Origin: Thermoanaerobaculales bacterium
GTDB lineage: Bacteria > Acidobacteriota > Thermoanaerobaculia > Thermoanaerobaculales > Sulfomarinibacteraceae
Direction: 5' to 3'
Length of the DNA stretch: 13,028 nucleotides
NCBI GenBank assembly: GCA_025456385.1
Contig: JALOKS010000140.1
Span: forward strand, 1-13,028
Shown here: positions 1 to 6,622 of the stretch, piece after piece
Layout of the letters: each line of letters opens with the position of its first letter
Numbering within the stretch: position 1 is the stretch's first letter
The notes under the pieces: model-generated
Told to the model about the DNA's origin: nothing
Database searches by the model: none
Seen by the model: only the letters and a program-made list of their open reading frames with translations
Program-made: the position numbers and the translations under genes

Positions 1-257
1 CCCGGATCGCCGCCGAGGGCATAGGCGCAGGCCAGGTTGTACTGCGGCAGCGGGCGGTCCGGCAGCATGCTCACCAGCTCGTGGCCGACCCGCACCGCCC
101 GCGCCCAGTCCTGGCGGTGGTAGGCCTGGTCGAACTCGCGCTGCGCGCCCCTCAGCTTCGCCGGGCTCTCGGCCGCGGCGTTCGCCGCCACCAGCACCGC
201 GAGCACCAGGCCTGAGACGATCCGAAGACTCGGCCTCCGAGAGCTCGCCAGCTTCAA
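1..257 (-). CDS. Exported TPR-like protein, N-terminal fragment
   Basis: The first 85 codons of a protein whose C-terminus lies beyond position 1. The start is read as TTG at 257, with GGAGG five bases upstream; a GTG four codons earlier overlaps that Shine-Dalgarno and is less likely. Residues 1-12 are basic (LKLASSRR...) and residues 13-29 are hydrophobic, ending in ANAAAES, which is a convincing signal peptide with an Ala-X-Ala type cleavage site near residue 28. The mature part is helical. PQYNLACAYALGGDP (71-85) resembles the first half of a tetratricopeptide repeat, preceded by a possible earlier helix pair (FDQAYHRQDWARAVRVGHEL). This suggests a secreted or periplasmic TPR protein, but the catalytic or partner domain is outside the window. 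It diverges from the AEC permease gene. Confidence 0.72.
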   Translation of the reverse strand, partial: MKLASSRRPSLRIVSGLVLAVLVAANAAAESPAKLRGAQREFDQAYHRQDWARAVRVGHELVSMLPDRPLPQYNLACAYALGGDP

Positions 258-358
258 ACGTGCCTCCACGCGTCGCGGCCACAGGCGCCGCCAGGGAGAG
301 ATACGCCGCCGCTGCCGCCAGGTTGCCGCCCTCCGCTGCGCGGTCCGGCGCGCTCGTG

Positions 359-364
359 GATAAT
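359..364 (+). promoter_or_regulatory. Putative -10 element (GATAAT) of the AEC permease gene
   Basis: GATAAT followed by GG, with TG directly upstream (357-358). No -35 match is visible at the usual spacing. Transcription would start near 371, giving a leader of about 73 bases before the ATG at 444. The upstream in-frame ATG at 363 lies inside this element, which argues against its use as a start. Confidence 0.4.
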
Positions 365-443
365 GGCCGCTGCCGGCGGCGGCGCCGGCGGCGGAGGGCC
401 GCGTGAGTGGGGCGACTCGGACCGACAGCCCGGGCGGGGGCCG

Positions 444-1406
444 ATGAGCGCGGCCTTCGGCGCCGTCTTCGCGGCCGCGGCAGCCGCCATCGCCGCGATC
501 TTCGCGGTGGTGATCGGAGCCGGCCTGCTGGTTCGGCGCGGCGTGATCACCCAGCCGCACATCGACGCCCTCTCGTCGGTCACCGTGACCGTCCTCCTGC
601 CGTGCCTGATCTTCGCCAAGATCACGGAGACCCTCGAGCCCTCCTCGCAGCCCGGCTGGTGGGCGCTGCCCCTGGCCGGCATCGCGATGGCGCTCGTCGG
701 CACCGCGCTCGGCGCCCTCGCATTCGCGGGGACCCTGCGCGAAAAGAGGAACCTGCTGCCCGTCGCCGGCATGCAGAACGCCGGCTACCTGGTGCTGCCG
801 GTCGGGCTGGCGCTCTACCCCGAGCGTTTCGACGCCTTCGCGCTCTACGTCTTTCTCTTCATCCTCGGCTACAACCCGGTGCTGTGGAGCCTCGGCAAGG
901 TGCTGGTCACCGGCTCGAAGGAGCGGCCGTTCGAGTGGCGAGACCTCGTCACGGCGCCGCTCTGCGCGAGCCTCCTCGCGATTGCGGTCAGCCTCAGCGG
1001 CGGGGCGGCTCTGCTGCCGCGGCCCCTGGTCGTCGCCATCGACCTCGTCGGCACCGCGGCGGTGCCGATGGCGACTCTGGTGCTCGGGGCGGTGCTCGGC
1101 AGCGTCGCCTTCAGCCTGCGCTCGCACGTCGCCGACGCGTTGCGGACGATGAGCGTCAAGTACGTGCTGCTCCCCGCTCTCACCGCCGGCGTGCTGCTGC
1201 TCACCGAGCTGCCGCGTGCCAACCCGCTCCTCGCCGAGCTGCTGGTGATCGAGGCGGCCTCGGCGCCGCCGGTGGCGGTCATCCTGCAGGCGCGCACCTG
1301 GGGCGGGGACGAGCAGACGATCGGCGGCATCATGCTGCTCTCCTACGCCGCCTGCGCCGTGACCCTGCCGGCGTGGATCGCGGCGTGGCGGCTGATTGCG
1401 GGATGA
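444..1406 (+). CDS. AEC (auxin efflux carrier) family permease
   Basis: A 320-residue integral inner-membrane protein of the AEC/BART transporter family, predicted to move small organic anions or similar metabolites; the substrate cannot be read from the sequence. Hydrophobic segments fill most of the chain. They include residues 5-30, 45-60, 72-96, 105-125, 131-150, 168-190, 195-222, 238-255, 262-282 and 293-318, close to the ten helices of the family. The segment NAGYLVLPVGLALYP (112-126) matches the conserved Asn/Gly/Pro region of family helix 4, and IEAASAPPVAVILQA (269-283) matches the second-half pseudo-repeat. The length suits the family (about 300-320). The ATG at 444 is preferred over an in-frame ATG at 363, because the extra 27 residues would be Gly/Pro-rich and overlap the -10 element. 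The Shine-Dalgarno is only a G-run. A terminator follows at 1448-1470. Confidence 0.85.
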   Translation: MSAAFGAVFAAAAAAIAAIFAVVIGAGLLVRRGVITQPHIDALSSVTVTVLLPCLIFAKITETLEPSSQPGWWALPLAGIAMALVGTALGALAFAGTLREKRNLLPVAGMQNAGYLVLPVGLALYPERFDAFALYVFLFILGYNPVLWSLGKVLVTGSKERPFEWRDLVTAPLCASLLAIAVSLSGGAALLPRPLVVAIDLVGTAAVPMATLVLGAVLGSVAFSLRSHVADALRTMSVKYVLLPALTAGVLLLTELPRANPLLAELLVIEAASAPPVAVILQARTWGGDEQTIGGIMLLSYAACAVTLPAWIAAWRLIAG

Positions 1407-1424
1407 GAATGGCAGGCGGTTGAG

Positions 1425-1452
1425 TTTTGAATTTTGAATTTTGAATTCTGAG
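1425..1452 (+). repeat. AT-rich heptamer array (TTTTGAA)
   Basis: Three exact tandem copies of TTTTGAA (1425-1431, 1432-1438, 1439-1445) followed by a diverged TTCTGAG (1446-1452). A related TTTTGAG lies at 1467-1473. The array starts 18 bases after the AEC stop codon and is strikingly AT-rich against the GC-rich surroundings. In the phase GRRTTTY it is the same unit family as the arrays at 7201-7262 and 7284-7317. Function unknown. Confidence 0.85.
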
Positions 1453-1470
1453 ACTTGCGGTCTCGGTTTT
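1448..1470 (+). terminator. Probable rho-independent terminator after the AEC gene
   Basis: CTGAGAC (1448-1454) can pair with GTCTCGG (1460-1466), a 7-bp stem with one U-G wobble and a 5-base TTGCG loop, followed directly by four T (1467-1470). It lies 42 bases after the AEC stop on the plus strand. The T-run is short. A weaker hairpin that could serve the opposing TonB gene is GTCGC/GCGAC at 1519-1533. Confidence 0.5.
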
Positions 1471-1568
1471 GAGGTCTTCGGTCTTTCCTGCACGGAGTCG
1501 GGAGTTCAACGCTGAAACGTCGCACGCGGCGACCTTGAACCTTCACACGTTCCGACCTCAGCCTCTGG

Positions 1569-2309
1569 CTACTGCACCGAGAAGCTGACGGTGACGATGT
1601 AGTAGACCGCGACCGGCTCGCCGTCGAGGGTGGCCGGCTCGAAGCGCCAGGAGGACACCGCCTCCACGGCAGCCTCGGTGAGGCCGGAGGGCAGGCCCTT
1701 GAGCACCCGGACGTTGGTGACCTCGCCCCGGGTGTCGATGACGGTCTGCAGGATGACCACCCCCTGCACCCGGGCGTGCCGCGCCTCCTCCGGGTAGTGC
1801 GGCTCGGGGGCGTAGAGGCGCCTCGGCGCGACCACGTCGCCGCTGATCTGGAGCGGGCCGAAGGACGGGCCGGGCGGGCCGTCGGGGACGCCGAGCGCCT
1901 GCCCGATCTCCGCGGCGTCGGGCTCGGCGACGAGCAGGGTCTCGTCGAGAATGAGCGGCTCGGGGTCCTGCGGGCTCGGGTCCGGCACCGGGATGCGGCG
2001 CGCCTCGGGTCTGGCGGCGGGCCGCTCCTGCGGCGGCCGCCGCGGCGGTGCGAGCTGGACCTGCTTGAGTCGGTACACACGCGGCGCGCTGGCCGCGCGC
2101 AGGATCCGCTCCTCGACCAGGGAGGGGAAGACGATCGCGAACAGCGCGAGGTGGAGCGCGAGCGCCAGCCCAAGTGCCAGTCGGGCGCGCCGCCGCCTCG
2201 CGGTCCGCTCCTCCCCGTCACGCTGCAGAACGGCCGGATCGAGGGCGTTGTACGCCCGCCCCCAGCGTCGCTGGCGAGCGTCCTGGAGCCTGCTCTCCCC
2301 GATCCTCAT
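1569..2309 (-). CDS. TonB-family energy transducer protein
   Basis: A 246-residue TonB-like protein expected to link the proton-motive-force complex ExbB/ExbD in the inner membrane to outer-membrane TonB-dependent receptors. Residues 1-41 are a charged cytoplasmic segment, longer than in classical TonB. Residues 42-62 form one membrane span (LALGLALALHLALFAIVFP). Residues 87-117 are Pro/Arg-rich and would span the periplasm. Residues 158-246 are a TonB C-terminal domain with the hallmark PHYPEEARHARVQG, the VIDTRGEV turn, and the SSWRFEPATLDGEPV region. The ATG at 2309 is preceded by GGAAGG at good spacing. It lies 37 bp downstream of the aminotransferase gene on the same strand, so co-transcription is likely. 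No exbB, exbD or receptor gene is in the window, so the partner is unknown. Confidence 0.87.
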   Translation of the reverse strand: MRIGESRLQDARQRRWGRAYNALDPAVLQRDGEERTARRRRARLALGLALALHLALFAIVFPSLVEERILRAASAPRVYRLKQVQLAPPRRPPQERPAARPEARRIPVPDPSPQDPEPLILDETLLVAEPDAAEIGQALGVPDGPPGPSFGPLQISGDVVAPRRLYAPEPHYPEEARHARVQGVVILQTVIDTRGEVTNVRVLKGLPSGLTEAAVEAVSSWRFEPATLDGEPVAVYYIVTVSFSVQ

Positions 2310-2346
2310 CGCCGCCCTTCCGGCGCGAACGCGCCACGACCGGAGC

Positions 2347-4107
2347 TTACGCCGGCGGCTGCTTCCCGGTTACGGCGTCGCCGTCAGGGCCCGCCGCAGG
2401 CTCCCCGGCGAACGCCTCCAGGGCTTCGGCCGGCAGCGCGAACCAGCGCAGGCCCTCGAGATCCGCCGGCAGCTCCGGGTGGGAGTCCGGCGGCGGCGAG
2501 TCGCTCCCTGCCGCCGCGAAGATCCGCCGCGCCTCGTCGAGGTAGGCCTCGAGCGCGGACTCGGGCTCCCTGAGGCCTGAGGAGCGGTAGGACAGGCCGG
2601 ACTCCGTGAAACGGAGCGCGTCCAGCCCGAGCTGCGTCCAGCCGGCCTGTGCGCGGTGGCGCCACGCGCCGCGCTCGACGTCGAAGCGGTAGTGCGGCAG
2701 CAGGCGCCAGCCGTGCTCGGCGACGAGGTGCACCGCCTCGACGATGTAGCGGAAGACCGCCTCCGAGATGAAGTAGTTGAAGTTGACCCGCACCCAGCCC
2801 GGCTTGATGCCCTCGCAGCCGCCTGCGATCGCCTCGCGGAAACGGGTCGAGCGCGCCATGTCGATGGCCAGCAGCCGGTGCCCGTAGGGCCCGGCGCAGG
2901 AGCAGCCGCCCCGCGCCTGGATGCCGAACAGGTCGTTGAGCAGCGCGACCACGAAGTTGTGGTGGAGGAAGCGCTCGCCGTGGCGGATCAGGAAGGAGAC
3001 GATCGACAGGCGCTGAGCCTCCCGGTTGCCGAGGATCCTGATCGTGGGGCTGGTCGACCAGGACTCGATGGCCCGGGTGACGAAGGAGCGCTCGAGGGCC
3101 TCGATCGTCGTCTCGCCGACCGCCGACTTGAGCTTGAAGACGAGGCCGGCGCGGATCGACTCGATGATCGCCGGCGTGCCGCCCTCCTCGCGGAGCTCCG
3201 GGTCGCGCAGGTAGCTGTGGCCGGAGGCGCTGACGTACGACACGGTGCCGCCACCGGGGACCGTCGGGACGCGATTGGTGACCAGGGCCCGCTTGACCAC
3301 GAGCACGCCGGGCGTCCCGGGCCCGCCCACGAACTTGTGGGGCGAGATGAAGATGGCGTCCTTGGCGGCGCGCGGGTCGGGCTCCGGCCCGCGGGGGTTC
3401 ATTTCGATCGCCACGTAAGGAGCGGCGGCCGCGAAATCCCAGAAGGCCAGCGCGCCGTGCCGGTGCAGCGTGACCGAGATCGAGTGCGTGTCGGAGACGA
3501 TGCCGGTCACGTTGGATGCCGCCGAGAAGCTGCCGATCTTGAGGAGTCGGCTGCGATGGGCCTCGAGCTCGCGCACGAGGTGGGCTTCATCGATGCGGCC
3601 GTCGCGGTCCTCGTCGATCACCACGACGTCGGCGATGGTTTCCCGCCACGGGATCTCGTTCGAGTGGTGCTCGTAGGGCCCGATGAAGACCACCGGCCGT
3701 TCCCCGGGCGGGATCGCTGCCGCGAGCCCGTAGCGCGCGTCGAGGTCCGCCGGAAGCCGCAGGTTCAGGATCTCGATCAGCTTGTTGATCGCTCCGGTGG
3801 CGCCCGAACCGCTGAAGATGACGACGTCCTCGGCGCTGCCGTTGACCGCCTCCAGGATCGCCCGCCGGGCGTCCTCGCGGAAGCGCGTCGTCTGCAGGCC
3901 GGTCGCCGAGGTTTCGCTGTGGGTGTTGGCGTACAGCGGCATGACCTCGTCGCGGATGAAGTCCTCGATGAAATCGAGGGATCTACCCGAAGCGGTGTAG
4001 TCGGCGTAGGTCACGCGGCGCACGCCGAAAGGCCCGGCGACCGCGCGGTCGTGGCCGATGATCCCGGCGCGGATCGCCTCGATCAGAGGGTTCGCCTGCC
4101 TCTCCAT
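2347..4107 (-). CDS. Class-V aminotransferase / cysteine-desulfurase-like PLP enzyme
   Basis: A 586-residue fold-type I PLP enzyme of the class-V aminotransferase family, which also contains NifS/SufS and the molybdenum-cofactor sulfurases. Visible motifs are YADYTASG (34-41), the cofactor phosphate region SGSGATGAINKL (99-110), YEHHSN (145-150) near the ring-stacking histidine, the PLP-nitrogen Asp in AFWDFAAAAP (D224), and the Schiff-base lysine in ISPHKFVGGPGTPG (K258). GGCSCAGPYGH (400-410) places Cys402/Cys404 where desulfurases keep the persulfide cysteine, recalling the GCFC motif of Moco sulfurase. Residues from about 475 to 586 form an extra tail of unknown role with no MOSC-like signature that I can see. 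Sulfur transfer from cysteine is plausible but not proven; an aminotransferase or lyase is also possible. The start at ATG 4107 has only a weak GGAAAAG upstream. It probably leads an operon with the TonB-like gene. Confidence 0.85.
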   Translation of the reverse strand: MERQANPLIEAIRAGIIGHDRAVAGPFGVRRVTYADYTASGRSLDFIEDFIRDEVMPLYANTHSETSATGLQTTRFREDARRAILEAVNGSAEDVVIFSGSGATGAINKLIEILNLRLPADLDARYGLAAAIPPGERPVVFIGPYEHHSNEIPWRETIADVVVIDEDRDGRIDEAHLVRELEAHRSRLLKIGSFSAASNVTGIVSDTHSISVTLHRHGALAFWDFAAAAPYVAIEMNPRGPEPDPRAAKDAIFISPHKFVGGPGTPGVLVVKRALVTNRVPTVPGGGTVSYVSASGHSYLRDPELREEGGTPAIIESIRAGLVFKLKSAVGETTIEALERSFVTRAIESWSTSPTIRILGNREAQRLSIVSFLIRHGERFLHHNFVVALLNDLFGIQARGGCSCAGPYGHRLLAIDMARSTRFREAIAGGCEGIKPGWVRVNFNYFISEAVFRYIVEAVHLVAEHGWRLLPHYRFDVERGAWRHRAQAGWTQLGLDALRFTESGLSYRSSGLREPESALEAYLDEARRIFAAAGSDSPPPDSHPELPADLEGLRWFALPAEALEAFAGEPAAGPDGDAVTGKQPPA

Positions 4108-4256
4108 GACTTTTCCGGTGGGTGCCTCACCGCGGCGCGTCGCCCGTGCCGCCCCCGTCGCAACCGGCGGCGGCGGGCGCTCATTCCCCCGTGACCCTGC
4201 TCACCGCCACCGCTCCGCCGCGGGCCTGGTCGTGAGCCCTGCCCCGGGCTTTCGGC

Positions 4257-4262
4257 TACAAT
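4257..4262 (+). promoter_or_regulatory. Putative -10 element (TACAAT) of the HAMP-protein gene
   Basis: TACAAT followed by GG, one base off the TATAAT consensus, with no evident -35. Expected transcription start is near 4269, giving a leader of about 48 bases. Confidence 0.5.
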
Positions 4263-4316
4263 GGATCCCGCAAGCCAGCCGTCGAATCCGCTGCGAGCGA
4301 CGGAAAGGAGCCCCCG

Positions 4317-4901
4317 ATGACGCCGCGAGACAACAGGCAGGCCCCGGACGACCAGCAGCACGCCTCCTTCAGGCGCCGCAAGTACCTCGTCGACAGCCGC
4401 ATGCAGCTCGCGTCCACGGTCAAGGTCGCGGGCCTCGTGCTGATCCTGCTCATCATCCTCAACGTCGTGCTCGGCTGGCAGAACCTCGCCGAGACCAGGC
4501 GGATCATCAGCACCAACCCCCACCTCAGCGAGCAGATGCGCACCACCGAGGTGCGCAACATGGCGATCCTGGCCGCCATCTCCCTGATCATCCTCGCCAT
4601 GGTGGTCGTGCGCTCGATCATGATCACCCACCGCACGGCGGGCTCGATGCACAAGCTCATCGACCATCTCGAGCAGGTGGCCGCCGGCCACTACAACCTG
4701 ACCCTGCGCCTGCGCCGCGACGACACGCTGCTGCCGATGGAGGACTCGTTCAACAAGATGGCCGCCGCCCTGCGGCGCCGGGCCCAGGACGACGCGAAGG
4801 CGCTCACCAAGCTCGCCGACGAGGTCGCCTCGCACGGCAACCCGGTCGACGCGGAGATGGTCCGCCGCATCGCCGACGCCCGGGCGCGGCTCGCCGAGTA
4901 G
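4317..4901 (+). CDS. Short HAMP-domain inner-membrane protein
   Basis: A 194-residue protein with a basic N-terminal stretch (RRRKYLVDSRMQL, 19-31), a first membrane span (about 33-53), a short periplasmic loop of about 27 residues, and a second span (about 82-104). A HAMP-like linker follows (about 105-155), ending in DSFNKMAAALRRRAQ, the typical F/N-M-L end of HAMP helix 2. The remaining 40 residues are helical and charged. No kinase, cyclase or methyl-accepting signalling domain follows, so it is not a complete chemoreceptor or sensor kinase. It may act as a membrane adaptor or sensing subunit for a partner encoded elsewhere. The ATG at 4317 has a strong AAGGAG six bases upstream. Its 3' end converges on the DUF4136-like gene with 16 bp between them. 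Confidence 0.8.
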   Translation: MTPRDNRQAPDDQQHASFRRRKYLVDSRMQLASTVKVAGLVLILLIILNVVLGWQNLAETRRIISTNPHLSEQMRTTEVRNMAILAAISLIILAMVVVRSIMITHRTAGSMHKLIDHLEQVAAGHYNLTLRLRRDDTLLPMEDSFNKMAAALRRRAQDDAKALTKLADEVASHGNPVDAEMVRRIADARARLAE

Positions 4902-4917
4902 GCGGCCGCCGCCCGGC

Positions 4918-5469
4918 TCACTTCGTCTTCGGCGGGAAGTCCGCGAGCAGCTTCTTGACGGTCCTCTCGACCTGATCGCCCGGCGGGTTGGCACTCCGAA
5001 TCGTCTTCTCGAGCCTGCCGGTCCACACCAGCTTCCGGGTCCGCGCGTCGACGATGTCGAGCACCAGGGTGCCCTCGGAGTACTCGCGGGCCTGGGCGTA
5101 GCCGTAGTCGTAACCGCCCCAGGAGCCGTAGCCCCAGGGTGACGACGCTCCGTAGACCACCCAGTCGATCCGAAGTTCCTTTTCGAGGCCCAGGTAGTAG
5201 GTCAGCAGGAGGTCGGTCTGCGGCGGCGCCGGCGACGGCTCGAAGCCCTTTTCGGCGAGCACCTCCTCGGTGACCCGCTGCAGCCGGATCCGCAGGTGCT
5301 CGGGCAGCTCCGCGTCCGCAGAGCCTTCGCGCGACAGCCAGGCGTAGGTGGTGAACGCCGAGAAGTCGACGTTCTCATCGTGGTCGGAGATGACCTTCGC
5401 CCAGACGGACGCGGCCACGCCGACGAGCAGGCAGGCGAGGAGGACGCGGACCCCATTCATGATCTTCAC
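4918..5469 (-). CDS. DUF4136-like exported protein
   Basis: A 183-residue protein with a signal peptide (about 1-24, hydrophobic core VLLACLLVGVAASVWA, cleavage after VWA). The mature part resembles the DUF4136 family of periplasmic or envelope proteins of unknown function. The N-terminal FSAFTTYAW motif (37-45) is followed by a middle predicted strand region (TDLLLTYYLG), a Gly/Tyr-rich patch (PWGYGSWGGYDYGYAQ, 111-126), and the C-terminal LVLDIVDARTRKLVWTGRLEK (135-155). There is no cysteine at the cleavage site, so it is probably not a lipoprotein. I choose GTG at 5469 because AAGGGAG lies six bases upstream. The ATG at 5475 touches that Shine-Dalgarno, and starts further upstream would add a Gly/Pro/Arg-rich, non-protein-like stretch across the promoter. 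Confidence 0.8.
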   Translation of the reverse strand: MKIMNGVRVLLACLLVGVAASVWAKVISDHDENVDFSAFTTYAWLSREGSADAELPEHLRIRLQRVTEEVLAEKGFEPSPAPPQTDLLLTYYLGLEKELRIDWVVYGASSPWGYGSWGGYDYGYAQAREYSEGTLVLDIVDARTRKLVWTGRLEKTIRSANPPGDQVERTVKKLLADFPPKTK

Positions 5470-5493
5470 AGCCATCTCCCTTCGCGGCGCCAC

Positions 5494-5499
5494 AGGGTA
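5494..5499 (-). promoter_or_regulatory. Putative extended -10 (TGC-TACCCT) of the DUF4136-like gene
   Basis: On the minus strand TGC precedes TACCCT and G follows. It is two mismatches from TATAAT but has the extended TG. Transcription would start near 5487, leaving an 18-base leader that contains the Shine-Dalgarno. Confidence 0.35.
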
Positions 5500-5509
5500 G
5501 CAGAACGGC

Positions 5510-5775
5510 TCGCCCGAGGACCGCCACCCGGGACGGCCGTGCCCGCTGCGGGGCTCCTCCGGGGCGAGCTCGACCGCCCACCCCCGCGTGCCGACCCCGA
5601 GCCGTCGGCAGCTTGCACGACGGTGGCGGCGGAGGCCCACGCCGCCGGTTGCGGGGGGTGTTCGTCGCGGACCCCGGCGGCACCCCCCGGGGAGGAGCCG
5701 CGGGCCGAGGTCGAGGACCCGGCGCGGGAGCCCGGACGGGCGGAGAGCGACCGCCTCCGGGCACGACAACGGCTG
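5510..5775. other. Non-coding gap with two inverted repeats
   Basis: Part of the 306-bp stretch between the DUF4136-like start and the ParA stop. Open frames here encode Arg/Pro/Gly-rich sequence with no recognisable protein character and no credible ribosome site, so I see no gene. Two inverted repeats stand out. CCGTCG (5602-5607) pairs with CGACGG (5618-5623) across a 10-base loop. CGGGGGGTG (5652-5660) pairs with CACCCCCCG (5681-5689) across a 20-base loop. Neither is followed by a T-run on either strand. They may still act as RNA structures at the 3' end of the parA transcript. Confidence 0.5.
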
Positions 5776-6540
5776 TCAGCGGTTGATCGCGGCGAAGAGC
5801 GCCTCGAACTGAGCGGTCAGCCGGTGGCTGCGGGCGAGGAACGGCAGCGGCTTCGCCGCCTGGTGCGACTCCCGCACCTTGACCGAGGCGGCGATGAAGG
5901 GCTCGAGGATCGGCAGGCCCTCCGCCCGGAGCTCGCTCACGAGGCGCTGCGGCAGCCGCGCGCGGGCCTGGTACTGGTTGACAACGATGCCGCCGACCTC
6001 GAGCTGGGGGTTATGGTCCTCCCGCACCTCGCGCACGCTCTCGAGCAGGCCGTAGAGGGCGCGGCGCGAAAAATCGTCGCAGTCGAAAGGGATCAGGCAG
6101 CGGCGGCCGGCGATCAGAGCGGACAGGGTGTAGAAGCCGAAGGCGGGCGGCGTGTCCAGGAACACCGCGTCGTAGCCCTCGAGCTCGTTCAGAGCATCGC
6201 GCAGCTTGTAGATCTTGTACTTGGCCTCGAGCTTGCCCTCCAGCTCCGCGAGCTCGGGAGCGGCCGGCATCACGTGCAGGTTCTCGAAGCGGGTGTGGTG
6301 GATGAAGGACCGCGCCCCGTCCCGGAACAGGCTGAAGCCGAGGGTCTGCTGGAAGAAGTCGGCGAGGGTCGGCGTGGCGGCCTCGAGGTCGCGGCCCAGC
6401 AGGTAGTGGCTCGAGTTGGCCTGCGGGTCGAGGTCCACGACAAGGGTCCGGGTGGCGCCGGCCGCGCTCACGGCGGCGAGGTTGCAGACGATCGTCGACT
6501 TGCCGACGCCGCCCTTCTGGTTGAAGACCACCCAGCGCAC
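5776..6540 (-). CDS. ParA-family (MinD/ParA-type) ATPase, orphan
   Basis: A 254-residue deviant-Walker ATPase that forms ATP-dependent dimers and positions cargo such as DNA, chemoreceptor clusters or other complexes. QKGGVGKST (8-16) carries both the signature lysine K9 and the P-loop lysine K14. DLDPQANSS (36-44) is the switch I region and VFLDTPP (126-132) is Walker B. The body is full length for a short ParA without an N-terminal DNA-binding extension. I choose GTG at 6540, which has GGGGAGG six bases upstream; the GTG at 6573 sits directly against the -10 element. There is no parB, parS-like site, mipZ context or chemotaxis gene nearby, so its cargo is unknown. It diverges from the membrane protein gene at 6623. 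Confidence 0.88.
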   Translation of the reverse strand: MRWVVFNQKGGVGKSTIVCNLAAVSAAGATRTLVVDLDPQANSSHYLLGRDLEAATPTLADFFQQTLGFSLFRDGARSFIHHTRFENLHVMPAAPELAELEGKLEAKYKIYKLRDALNELEGYDAVFLDTPPAFGFYTLSALIAGRRCLIPFDCDDFSRRALYGLLESVREVREDHNPQLEVGGIVVNQYQARARLPQRLVSELRAEGLPILEPFIAASVKVRESHQAAKPLPFLARSHRLTAQFEALFAAINR

Positions 6541-6573
6541 GCGCCGCCTCCCCACCAGCCCTCGAGCAGCCAC

Positions 6574-6579
6574 AGCATA
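6574..6579 (-). promoter_or_regulatory. Putative -10 element (TATGCT) of parA
   Basis: TATGCT followed by GTGG on the minus strand. The start would be near 6567, with a leader of about 27 bases to GTG 6540. It is only 31 bases from the divergent -10 at 6611, so the two polymerase footprints would overlap. Confidence 0.4.
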
Positions 6580-6610
6580 CCCCTTGCCCGGCCTTACGGC
6601 GCCGCTGCGC

Positions 6611-6616
6611 TATGGT
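6611..6616 (+). promoter_or_regulatory. Putative -10 element (TATGGT) for the 6623 gene
   Basis: TATGGT followed by GG. With standard spacing the first transcribed base is 6623, the first base of the GTG codon. The mRNA would then be leaderless, consistent with the lack of room for a Shine-Dalgarno. Confidence 0.35.
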
Positions 6617-6622
6617 GGCGGC

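Noticed and set aside
363..443. Upstream ATG at 363 as start of the AEC permease
   Set aside because: It overlaps the GATAAT element, adds 27 Gly/Pro-rich residues and makes the protein longer than the family norm.
2656..4194. 512-codon plus-strand open frame opposite the aminotransferase
   Set aside because: An antisense shadow typical of GC-rich coding DNA; its product is Arg/Asp/Val-rich with no domain, while the minus strand has clear PLP motifs.
5470..5769. N-terminal extension of the DUF4136-like gene to 5769
   Set aside because: The added 100 residues are Arg/Pro/Gly-rich and precede a normal signal peptide, and the extension crosses the -10 element.
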